Source of the DNA: an uncultured bacterium
GTDB taxonomy: Bacteria > Actinomycetota > Actinomycetes > S36-B12
Assembly (NCBI GenBank): GCA_903940375.1
Contig: CAJAKT010000254.1
Span: 1-18,714, forward strand
Direction of reading: 5' to 3'
Length of the DNA stretch: 18,714 nt
Below the pieces are notes generated by a model. It worked only from the letters and a program-made list of their open reading frames with translations, was not told the origin of the DNA and did not search any database. The position numbers and the translations under genes are program-made. Each line of letters begins with the position of its first letter. Within the stretch, counting starts at the first letter, position 1. Of the stretch, positions 1 through 5,727 are shown piece by piece.

Positions 1-50
1 AGGAGGCCCTCGGCATCCTGGAGCAGGCCTTCGAGGCCGCCACCAGCTGA
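1..50 (+). CDS. C-terminal tail of an upstream gene, possibly a class III (GABA-type) aminotransferase (partial)
   Basis: The window opens inside a gene. In the frame starting at base 3 it reads 15 codons (E-A-L-G-I-L-E-Q-A-F-E-A-A-T-S) and stops at TGA 48-50. The L-x-I-L-E-x-A-F-x-x-A ending resembles the last helix of class III PLP aminotransferases such as 4-aminobutyrate or beta-alanine aminotransferases. Such an enzyme would suit the polyamine and pyrimidine catabolic genes elsewhere in the window, because both routes end in an amino acid that needs transamination. Fifteen residues cannot settle a family, so this is a weak inference; the existence of a coding end here is more secure than its identity. 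A strong hairpin begins 8 bases after the stop. Confidence 0.4.
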   Translation, partial: EALGILEQAFEAATS

Positions 51-57
51 CCCCCTT

Positions 58-121
58 CGCCGAGCGGCCCTTTGTGGCGGGTTCGAGGGCGTTGAAACCG
101 ACCACAACGGGCCGCTCGGCG
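58..121. terminator. Long intergenic stem-loop, probable transcription terminator
   Basis: Bases 58-70 (CGCCGAGCGGCCC) are the exact reverse complement of 109-121. After one mismatch (71/108) the pairing continues for six more pairs (72-77 with 102-107), and GGTT 80-83 can pair with AACC 96-99. This gives a stem of about 20 pairs with a loop of roughly 24 bases. It begins 8 bases after the upstream stop codon, as expected of a terminator. There is no U-tract on either side, which is common in GC-rich actinobacteria. A regulatory or repeated palindromic element is the alternative. Confidence 0.6.
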
Positions 122-204
122 TATCCCGGGGCCCATTGTCGGGACGGGGTTGTCCACAGGGCGACGAATCATCGCGGCCGGGCGTGGCCAACGCGGCGTA
201 ACGT

Positions 205-255
205 CGGGGCATGCGGATCGGTCGGGGCATGCGGATCGGTCGGGGCATGCGGATC
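205..255 (+). repeat. 18-bp tandem repeat, about 2.8 copies, each carrying an ATG
   Basis: The unit CGGGGCATGCGGATCGGT occurs at 205-222 and 223-240, and its first 15 bases recur at 241-255. Copies are identical over the shared length. Because 18 is a multiple of three, the ATGs at 211, 229 and 247 are in one frame, each preceded by the same GGGGC. The array duplicates the translation start of the small secreted protein that follows. Slippage could add or remove copies without shifting the frame. Confidence 0.95.
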
Positions 256-678
256 AAGCGCGCGCCGGTGATCATCGTGCGAGCGACGCTGTCGACGGTG
301 GCCACCCTGCTCCTGTGCGGCGGCACCGCGGTGCCTGCCCAGGCCCGGCCCGATGCACCGAAGCTGTTCTGGCGCTGGTCGGACGGAAGCGATGCCATCG
401 CCCGGACATTTGACGAGACGCACTACCGCATCCCGGCCCGGCTGCCTCGCCTGATCGTCTCGACCGACCCCGTCACTGCCGGTCAGCTCGTCACCCTGCA
501 GTTTGACGACGATGGCACCTGGCGCACCGATGACCGGAGCCGGACGAGCGGCAGCGGCATCGCGGCGCTCGAGTTCAACCCGTTCTGCGTGGACGGCGAC
601 TGGTGCTCACGGACCTACGCGTACCGACTGATCGTGAACGGAGTTTCCACCACGTTCACGATCACATACGCGAACTGA
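247..678 (+). CDS. Small secreted protein of unknown function
   Basis: Not recognised as a named family. From ATG 247 the protein has 143 residues. The N-terminus has a basic start (MRIKR), a hydrophobic stretch to about residue 28, and an A-Q-A site near residue 33 that suits signal peptidase I. The cysteine in L-L-L-C-G-G does not make a convincing lipobox. The mature part is short and polar with alternating hydrophobics, and ends in Y-R-L-I-V-N-G-V-S-T-T-F-T-I-T-Y, a beta-strand pattern seen in Ig-like or Fn3-like folds. Two cysteines (F-C-V-D-G-D-W-C) could form a disulfide. In-frame ATGs at 211 and 229 come from the tandem repeat and would add 12 or 6 residues; 247 gives the most compact signal peptide. 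It converges on the next gene with 6 bases between stops. A surface or secreted accessory role is a guess. Confidence 0.7.
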   Translation: MRIKRAPVIIVRATLSTVATLLLCGGTAVPAQARPDAPKLFWRWSDGSDAIARTFDETHYRIPARLPRLIVSTDPVTAGQLVTLQFDDDGTWRTDDRSRTSGSGIAALEFNPFCVDGDWCSRTYAYRLIVNGVSTTFTITYAN

Positions 679-684
679 TCTCGA

Positions 685-1902
685 TCACGCCTGACTGTCC
701 CGGATGCCGTACGGCTGCCCGTAGCCCTCGGACATCAGGTCGAGATACGGCACCGCATCGAAGGCCTCCGGCCCGAGCACACCCGCACCCTGCCACTGCC
801 CGCCGGCGAGAAGCTCGAGTGCGATGACCGGGTTCATCGCCGTCTGCCACACGACGGCTTGTACGCCGTACTCCGCCATGGTCCACTCGTTGTCGGCCAC
901 GTGATAGAGGTAGACCTCCCGCGGATTGCCGTCCGTGCCCGTGCCCGTGACCCACGTACCCGCGCATGTCTTGCCGCTCATCTTGTCGCCGAGGGTTGCC
1001 GGGTCAGGGAGCGCCGCCGCAACCACGTCGCGCGGGCTGACCTCGACTCCCTTGACCATGACGGGCTCCGTGCGGTCCAGGCCGAGCTTGTGCAGTGTCT
1101 TCAGGACGTCGATGAACTCGTCACCCAGTCCGTACTTGAAGGTCACCCGCTTGCAGTCGATCCAGCGCGGGACCAGCAGCACTTCCTCATGCTCGACATT
1201 GATGACCTCGACCGGGCCGATGCCTTCCGGGAAGTCGAACACCTCGGGCTCGGAGAACGGCGGGGTCGTGAACCAGCCGCGGTCCTTCTCCCAGATGACC
1301 GGCGGGTTAAGGCACTCCTCGATAGTCGTCCAGATGGAGAACGATGGCGCGAAGTCGTAGCCGTCGACCACCAGGTTCGCACCATCGCGAATCCCGATCT
1401 CGTCGATATCGCTGAAGAGGTGATCAGCCGCATAGCGCGCGAACACGTCTGCCAGACCAGGCTCGACGCCGATCCCGCACAGCGCCAGCCGACCCGACGC
1501 CTTCCACGTGTCGTCCTGGGCGAACTGCTCGTCACCGAGCTTGACGCCGACCTCGGCATACGGGTGCACCGCGTGCGGGCGCGACAGGCTCATGGCCGTG
1601 TCGAGGTAGTCGGCACCAGCGAGGAAGGCGCCCTCGAAGATGCTCACGACATAGCGGGGGTCGACGACGTTCAGCACATGGGTGATGCCGTGCTCGCGAC
1701 ACAGGTCCGCGACGGCCTGGGCACTCGATGCATCCACGCGAGCCGCAATGAACCGGTCGTCGGCAAGCCGGTCGACAACTGCCTGCGCACGTGCACCGTC
1801 GTAATCCGAAACGACCCACGTCTCGAAGAAGTCGCGCCGCGCCGCGATCAACGCGGCAGACGTACCGACTCCACCTGCACCAACAGCCAGAACTCGCATC
1901 AC
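685..1902 (-). CDS. Saccharopine dehydrogenase-family oxidoreductase
   Basis: A 405-residue protein with an N-terminal Rossmann motif V-G-A-G-G-V-G (residues 7-13), a following V-V-S-D-Y-D acidic end of strand 2, and H-V-L-N-V-V-D-P-R, typical of the saccharopine dehydrogenase NAD(P)-binding domain. The rest (V-E-P-G-L-A-D-V-F-A, then L-D-R-T-E-P-V-M-V-K-G-V-E-V-S-P) matches the family's C-terminal half. Relatives include saccharopine reductases, lysine 6-dehydrogenases and carboxynorspermidine dehydrogenases, all acting on C-N bonds of amino acids or polyamines. The substrate here is not evident; amine genes nearby favour an amine or lysine-derived substrate. Start: ATG 1902 is followed by a second ATG, with GGGAGAG a few bases upstream. 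It is divergent from tetR across 174 bases that hold a TetR-type palindrome, so it may share that control. Confidence 0.8.
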   Translation of the reverse strand: MMRVLAVGAGGVGTSAALIAARRDFFETWVVSDYDGARAQAVVDRLADDRFIAARVDASSAQAVADLCREHGITHVLNVVDPRYVVSIFEGAFLAGADYLDTAMSLSRPHAVHPYAEVGVKLGDEQFAQDDTWKASGRLALCGIGVEPGLADVFARYAADHLFSDIDEIGIRDGANLVVDGYDFAPSFSIWTTIEECLNPPVIWEKDRGWFTTPPFSEPEVFDFPEGIGPVEVINVEHEEVLLVPRWIDCKRVTFKYGLGDEFIDVLKTLHKLGLDRTEPVMVKGVEVSPRDVVAAALPDPATLGDKMSGKTCAGTWVTGTGTDGNPREVYLYHVADNEWTMAEYGVQAVVWQTAMNPVIALELLAGGQWQGAGVLGPEAFDAVPYLDLMSEGYGQPYGIRDSQA

Positions 1903-2011
1903 GACTCTCCCGGGATCCGATCGTCGATCAGAAGCTGCCGCGGATCCCCATGCGCGCAGTCCGGGCCGAACGCTGTGCCGTTTCGGGCCATGCTCCGACC
2001 CTAGCCGCCGA

Positions 2012-2040
2012 TTGACTCGCGTGTCAGTCAGTAGTGTTCA
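2012..2040 (+). promoter_or_regulatory. Probable TetR operator overlapping the tetR promoter
   Basis: TGAC-TCGCGT-GTCA at 2013-2026 is an inverted repeat with perfect 4-base arms. An additional AGTCA at 2026-2030 also pairs with TGACT at 2013-2017. The same TGAC-N6-GTCA pattern recurs at 5660-5673. TTGACT (2012-2017) followed after 17 bases by TGTTCA (2035-2040) is a plausible -35/-10 pair for tetR, so the site would cover the -35 box. This placement is typical of autorepression. It could also affect the divergent oxidoreductase gene at 1902. Confidence 0.55.
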
Positions 2041-2076
2041 GGGAGTACGGACAGGCATCGGTCGCGAGGGGGTCGG

Positions 2077-2679
2077 ATGGGCACGGAACAGGGGCGGCCG
2101 CGCTTCGATCCGGAGCGCCGGCAACGGATCCTCGAGGCAGCGGCCGACCTCATCGCCGAGCGTGGACTGCACGCCGTACGCGTCTCGGATATCGCCACGC
2201 GCATCGGCACGACGAACGGCACGGTCCACTACTACTTCCCCACCAAGGACGATGTCCTCGACAGCGCAATGACGTGGGCCGTGGAGCGGGCCGTCGAACG
2301 GCAGGGTGCTGATCTGCGGGCCATCGACGGTGCCTACGACCGGCTCGTCCGGCTGACCGACCTGCAACTGCCGACATCCGCACAGGTCGTCCAGGAGTGG
2401 TCGATCTGGCTGCAGTACTGGACGGAGGCCAGCCTGAGCGCGGCCCTGCGCCCCGCGCATGCCGACTACTACAGCCGTTGGCAGGCGACGGTGCAGGCGA
2501 TCGTGGAGCGCGGACAGCGACGAGCCGAGTTCCGCGACGTCGATCCGACCATGTTCACCGAGCAGTTCTCCTGCCTGTTCAACGGAGCCGGCACCCAGGT
2601 GCTCGCCGGCACGATGTCACCCGAGCGCATGCGTGAGGTCGTCATCGGCTTCATCGACACGAACCTGGTGACCCCATGA
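2077..2679 (+). CDS. TetR-family transcriptional regulator
   Basis: A 200-residue protein with a TetR N-terminal DNA-binding domain: R-Q-R-I-L-E-A-A-A-D-L-I-A-E-R-G (about 15-30), then V-S-D-I-A-T-R-I-G-T-T-N-G-T-V-H-Y-Y-F-P-T-K-D-D-V (36-60), the recognition helix followed by the family's Y-Y-F-x-x-K-x-x-L signature. The remaining 135 residues form the helical ligand-binding part, with a BetI-like look (E-W-S-I-W-L-Q-Y-W). It overlaps the next thioesterase gene by ATGA, so the two are co-translated. The shared inverted repeats upstream of this gene and between the second thioesterase and cdhC suggest it represses the carnitine/betaine genes and itself, with an acyl-CoA or quaternary amine as inducer. 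The DNA-binding role is certain by family; target and ligand are inference. Carnitine genes in Pseudomonas use the AraC-type CdhR instead. Confidence 0.9.
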   Translation: MGTEQGRPRFDPERRQRILEAAADLIAERGLHAVRVSDIATRIGTTNGTVHYYFPTKDDVLDSAMTWAVERAVERQGADLRAIDGAYDRLVRLTDLQLPTSAQVVQEWSIWLQYWTEASLSAALRPAHADYYSRWQATVQAIVERGQRRAEFRDVDPTMFTEQFSCLFNGAGTQVLAGTMSPERMREVVIGFIDTNLVTP

Positions 2680-3098
2680 CACCGTCCCCTATCGAGGGCG
2701 AGCCGATCACCCTCGACAAGGCCTGGTTCGACTACAACGGCCACCTCACCGACTGGGCCTACGTTCGGGTCCTGTCCGACCTCAACGAGGCGGTTATCGA
2801 CCGGCTCGATCTAGGTGCCCAGTACCTCGCACGAACGGGGCACTCGATCTACACGGTCGATACCCACATCCGCTACCTTGCCGAGGTTCGCGACGCCCAG
2901 CAGCTGCGCGCGCGCACGCGCATCGCCGACGTCACCGGCAAGACGCTGCGCCTGGTCACCGATCTGGTCCGCGACGACGACGTCATCGCGGCCTCGGCCG
3001 AGTCGACCTACGTCCACGTCGACCACTCCACCGGACGAGCAGCGGCCTTCGACCAGATCACTGCGGCACGGATCGCCGCCATAGCCGGCTCCGACTAG
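2676..3098 (+). CDS. Hotdog-fold (4HBT) acyl-CoA thioesterase, CdhB-like; candidate carnitinyl-CoA or betainyl-CoA thioesterase
   Basis: A 140-residue single-domain hotdog protein. F-D-Y-N-G-H-L (about 18-24) holds the aspartate that is catalytic in 4-hydroxybenzoyl-CoA thioesterase relatives. The later S-I-Y-T-V-D-T-H-I-R-Y-L matches S-I-Y-T-V-E-T-H-L-R-N-L in the second thioesterase at 5064-5609, so the two are paralogues. Family relatives hydrolyse betainyl-CoA in carnitine degradation (CdhB) or are fused to L-carnitine dehydrogenase in rhizobia. Two such enzymes beside CaiD and CdhA/CdhC suggest one releases carnitine from carnitinyl-CoA and the other betaine from betainyl-CoA; which does which cannot be read from sequence. 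Start ATG 2676 overlaps the tetR stop. Its own TAG (3096-3098) overlaps the stop of the convergent caiD-like gene in the shared tetramer CTAG. Confidence 0.8.
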   Translation: MTPSPIEGEPITLDKAWFDYNGHLTDWAYVRVLSDLNEAVIDRLDLGAQYLARTGHSIYTVDTHIRYLAEVRDAQQLRARTRIADVTGKTLRLVTDLVRDDDVIAASAESTYVHVDHSTGRAAAFDQITAARIAAIAGSD

Positions 3099-3892
3099 CG
3101 ACCCGTCCACCTCGGTGCGCGCCGCTCAGAGAAGGCGAGCGGCCCCTCCTGCGCATCGTCCGACGCGGCCACTGCGGCGTAGGTCGCGAGTTCGCCCGAG
3201 CGCATGAGCGCGAACCCGTCGACGACGTCGAGAGTCTCGGTTGCCTCCAGCACCTCGAGCACGGCGCCCACGGCGAGGGGTGCACCGGTGATCGCTCGCT
3301 GCGCCAGCGCGATGGCGGAGGACAGCAGGTCAGCAGCCGGCACGACGTCAATGACCAGACCCCAGCGACGGGCCTCGTCCGCATCCATCCGCCGACCCGT
3401 CAGCAGCAGCTCAATGGCCACGGCCCTGGGGAGTCTCCGCGGCAGACGCAGGAGTCCACCAGCATCCGCGACCAGCCCCAGCGTCACCTCAGGCACCGCG
3501 AACTCCGCACCATGCGAACACACCGCGAGATCGCAGGCGAGCATCAGTTCGAAGCCGCCGCCCAGCGCGAGGCCGTTGACTGCCGCGACAAGTGGCTTCC
3601 GACGGCCGACGTACTCGGTGATGCCGGCGAACCCACCGGGCCCCCAGTCGGCGTCGGCCGCCTCACCGGCCACCGCGGCCTTGAGGTCCCAGCCCGCGGA
3701 GAAGAACCGGTCGCCACCTCCGGTCAGGACGATGGCCCGCACCCCTGGGTCCATCTCCGCTGCATGGACGGCCTGATACAGCAGCACACTCGTCGGTGCA
3801 TCGATGGCGTTGGCCTTGGGCCGATCGAGGGTGATCACCGCGATCTCATCAAGCCTTACGACGGACACCGGCGATGGCACGGACACGGTCAC
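3095..3892 (-). CDS. caiD: Crotonobetainyl-CoA hydratase (carnitinyl-CoA dehydratase)
   Basis: A 265-residue crotonase-fold enzyme, about the length of E. coli CaiD and recalling it closely by eye: L-D-R-P-K-A-N-A-I-D (22-31), F-F-S-A-G-W-D-L-K-A-A (63-73), D-W-G-P-G-G-F-A-G-I-T-E (82-93), and an ending P-L-A-F-S-E-R-R-A-P-R-W-T-G-R. The two crotonase glutamates are present: E115 in G-G-G-F-E-L and E135 in F-A-V-P-E-V. These stretches are specific to CaiD rather than general enoyl-CoA hydratases. It adds water to crotonobetainyl-CoA to give L-carnitinyl-CoA, in the cytoplasm. Start: GTG 3892 overlaps the preceding dehydrogenase stop as GTGA, so the genes are translationally coupled. Its stop shares CTAG with the convergent thioesterase. 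Other family substrates are possible, but the neighbouring carnitine genes support the call. Confidence 0.85.
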   Translation of the reverse strand: MTVSVPSPVSVVRLDEIAVITLDRPKANAIDAPTSVLLYQAVHAAEMDPGVRAIVLTGGGDRFFSAGWDLKAAVAGEAADADWGPGGFAGITEYVGRRKPLVAAVNGLALGGGFELMLACDLAVCSHGAEFAVPEVTLGLVADAGGLLRLPRRLPRAVAIELLLTGRRMDADEARRWGLVIDVVPAADLLSSAIALAQRAITGAPLAVGAVLEVLEATETLDVVDGFALMRSGELATYAAVAASDDAQEGPLAFSERRAPRWTGR

Positions 3893-5049
3893 GCCCCCAG
3901 CGGACGGAGGAGGCTTCGGGAGATGATGTGCCGCTGGATCTCACTCGTGCCGTCCCAGATGCGCTCGACGCGTGCGTCTCGCCACCATCTCTCCACCGGC
4001 GACTCCGAGACCAGGCCCATGCCGCCGAATACCTGGACCGCACGATCCGTGATGCGACCGAGCGCCTCCGTCGCGTAGAGCTTTGCCATCGCGACGTCCA
4101 TATCTGTCATCTCGCCGCGGTCGTACTTGTCAGCGGCGTAGAGCGTAAGCAACTCAGCCGCCGCAAGCTCGACCGCACTGTCGGCGAGCGGGAAGCTGAT
4201 GCCCTGGAACTTGCCGATCGGCTGACCGAACTGCTCGCGCGTCGCGGCCCACTCGAGCGACGCGGCCAGAACGCGCTGCCCGCGGCCCACGCTGTTCGCA
4301 GCGACGGCGAGTCGCGTCGAGCCAAGCCACTGTCCCATCAGATCGAGGCCGAGGCCCTCCTCCCCCAGCAGCGCCGACGCGGGCACCCGACAGTCGACGA
4401 AACTCAGCTCACACTGGTGATACCCACGATGTGACACGCAGGACGAGCCACGCGTCACGGTCAGCCCCGGGTTGTCCGTATCGACAAGGAACGTGCTGAT
4501 CAGCGGTCGTGTTCCGCGGGCCGTCTCCTGCGTGCCGGTGACCGCCAGCAGGATGACGAAATCTGCCTTATCCGCGTGACTGATGAAGTGCTTGGTGCCG
4601 TTGATGACGAAGTCCGAGCCATCCCGGTCGGCTCGCGTCTTCATGGACTGCACGTCCGAACCGGCTCCTGGCTCCGTCATCGCCATGCAGTCATGCCGCT
4701 CGCCGCGAATCGACGGCAGCAGGTAGCGCTCGACCTGCTCGCCGACGCAGCCCTGAAGGATGTTGCTCGGCCGCGCAACGAGGCAGCCGAGGGCATACGA
4801 GGCGCGCCCCAGCTCCCGTTCGACGAGTGCCAGGTTGACGCCGCTCAGCCCTCCGCCACCGAGCTCCTCCGGCATATTCGGGGCATAGAGACCCGAGGTG
4901 ATGGCTGCCTGGCGGATCGACTGCGCGAGGTCGTCGGGCACATCGTCGAGGCGATCGACGAGATTCTCGTGCGGGTAGAGCTCGCGCTCGACGAAACTGC
5001 GCACCGTCTCGACGATGAGGTTCTGCTCTTCGGTCAGCGAGAAGTCCAT
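3889..5049 (-). CDS. Acyl-CoA dehydrogenase, candidate gamma-butyrobetainyl-CoA dehydrogenase
   Basis: A 386-residue flavoprotein of normal acyl-CoA dehydrogenase length. The N-terminal helical domain starts M-D-F-S-L-T-E-E-Q; the middle domain has M-A-M-T-E-P-G-A-G-S-D-V (122-133); the C-terminal domain has R-E-Q-F-G-Q-P-I-G-K-F-Q (271-282) and V-F-G-G-M-G (340-345). At the usual catalytic glutamate of the medium-chain type (Y-E-G-T) this protein has W-D-G-T, with D366. It would oxidise gamma-butyrobetainyl-CoA to crotonobetainyl-CoA, passing electrons to ETF; E. coli CaiA works on the same pair in reverse. Start ATG 5049 is set by the M-D-F-S-L family N-terminus and CAGGAG upstream, although the frame stays open to 5556. 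It lies 14 bases after the thioesterase stop and overlaps caiD. Substrate is inferred from context. Confidence 0.85.
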   Translation of the reverse strand: MDFSLTEEQNLIVETVRSFVERELYPHENLVDRLDDVPDDLAQSIRQAAITSGLYAPNMPEELGGGGLSGVNLALVERELGRASYALGCLVARPSNILQGCVGEQVERYLLPSIRGERHDCMAMTEPGAGSDVQSMKTRADRDGSDFVINGTKHFISHADKADFVILLAVTGTQETARGTRPLISTFLVDTDNPGLTVTRGSSCVSHRGYHQCELSFVDCRVPASALLGEEGLGLDLMGQWLGSTRLAVAANSVGRGQRVLAASLEWAATREQFGQPIGKFQGISFPLADSAVELAAAELLTLYAADKYDRGEMTDMDVAMAKLYATEALGRITDRAVQVFGGMGLVSESPVERWWRDARVERIWDGTSEIQRHIISRSLLRPLGA

Positions 5050-5063
5050 GGTGTCTCCTGTCG

Positions 5064-5609
5064 TCAGCGGGGGGCGGGCAGCCCGATGGACCGACCGATC
5101 CAGTCGAGGTGGTGGTCGGCATGCGCAGCCGCTATCTGGTCGAGCCGTTCGCGCAGATGAGGCGGGAACGGAGCGGATCGGCCCGCCTCCATGTCCACGT
5201 GGACGAGGAGCTGCTCCCCGGTGGCAATGCACTCGCCGTCGCTGCCGCGGTGCATCTCGTGCGCGATGTGCAGGCGCTTGCTGTCGACGCCGATGACCCA
5301 GATGGTCAGCCGCAGTTCCTCGCCGACGACGGCCTCGCGCAGGTTCCGCAGGTGCGTCTCGACGGTGTAGATACTGCCGCCCGCCGCCCGGTAGGCCTCG
5401 TCGATGCCGATGAGGCGGAAGAGGGCATCGGACGCATCCCCGAAGACGAGCAGGTACGCGGACTCGCTCATGTGCCCGTTGTAGTCCGCCCAGGCGGGCA
5501 CGACCGCGCACGTGTGCACGGCGAGGGGTGCACCGATGGGGGCGTCGGGATCCCACCCGATGTGGGCCTGCCCTTCGAAGGGCGTGGTCACCCGAACGTC
5601 ATCACCCAT
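5064..5609 (-). CDS. cdhB: Hotdog-fold thioesterase, probable betainyl-CoA thioesterase
   Basis: A 181-residue hotdog protein. After an N-terminal extension of about 40 residues comes W-A-D-Y-N-G-H-M-S-E-S-A-Y, with the catalytic-type aspartate, then S-I-Y-T-V-E-T-H-L-R-N-L-R. It is a paralogue of the thioesterase at 2676-3098. In the cdh pathway CdhC makes betainyl-CoA, and this enzyme would hydrolyse it to glycine betaine and CoA. The symbol rests on family and on divergence from cdhC across a shared operator region; the roles of the two paralogues could be reversed. Start ATG 5609 is chosen because longer frames would run through the palindrome at 5658-5675; GAAGGG lies about 8 bases upstream. 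It is the first gene of a minus-strand operon with the acyl-CoA dehydrogenase and caiD. Confidence 0.75.
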   Translation of the reverse strand: MGDDVRVTTPFEGQAHIGWDPDAPIGAPLAVHTCAVVPAWADYNGHMSESAYLLVFGDASDALFRLIGIDEAYRAAGGSIYTVETHLRNLREAVVGEELRLTIWVIGVDSKRLHIAHEMHRGSDGECIATGEQLLVHVDMEAGRSAPFPPHLRERLDQIAAAHADHHLDWIGRSIGLPAPR

Positions 5610-5657
5610 GCCCGGCCCTTCGTTGACATTCCGGCTGCCAGCCCCAAGACTGAGGCT

Positions 5658-5675
5658 TCTGACTGACCAGTCAGA
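5658..5675. promoter_or_regulatory. TetR-type operator in the divergent thioesterase/cdhC promoter region
   Basis: TCTGACTG-AC-CAGTCAGA is an 18-bp palindrome with perfect 8-base arms around a 2-base centre. Its core TGAC-N6-GTCA (5660-5673) matches the site at 2013-2026 upstream of tetR. It lies 52 bases before the cdhC start and 48 before the thioesterase start, so one bound dimer could control both transcripts. CTGACC (5663-5668) and TATCGC (5686-5691), 17 bases apart, are a possible plus-strand promoter overlapped by the site. The minus-strand promoter is not clear. Confidence 0.7.
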
Positions 5676-5727
5676 CAAACAACCGTATCGCATCCGATCG
5701 CACCTGACGACGAACTCCGGAGACCCC

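Noticed and set aside
205..255. The tandem repeat as a CRISPR or mobile element end
   Set aside because: There are no spacers, units are directly adjacent and only 18 bp, and no cas or transposase genes are nearby.
859..2004. Long plus-strand open frame opposite the saccharopine dehydrogenase-like gene
   Set aside because: Its product is arginine-, aspartate- and histidine-rich with no family pattern, and it lies exactly antisense to a well-supported gene. It is a GC-rich shadow.
5050..5556. N-terminal extension of the acyl-CoA dehydrogenase to 5556
   Set aside because: The family N-terminus M-D-F-S-L-T-E-E-Q starts at 5049 with a good ribosome binding site, and the extension is antisense-like arginine/proline-rich sequence inside the thioesterase gene.
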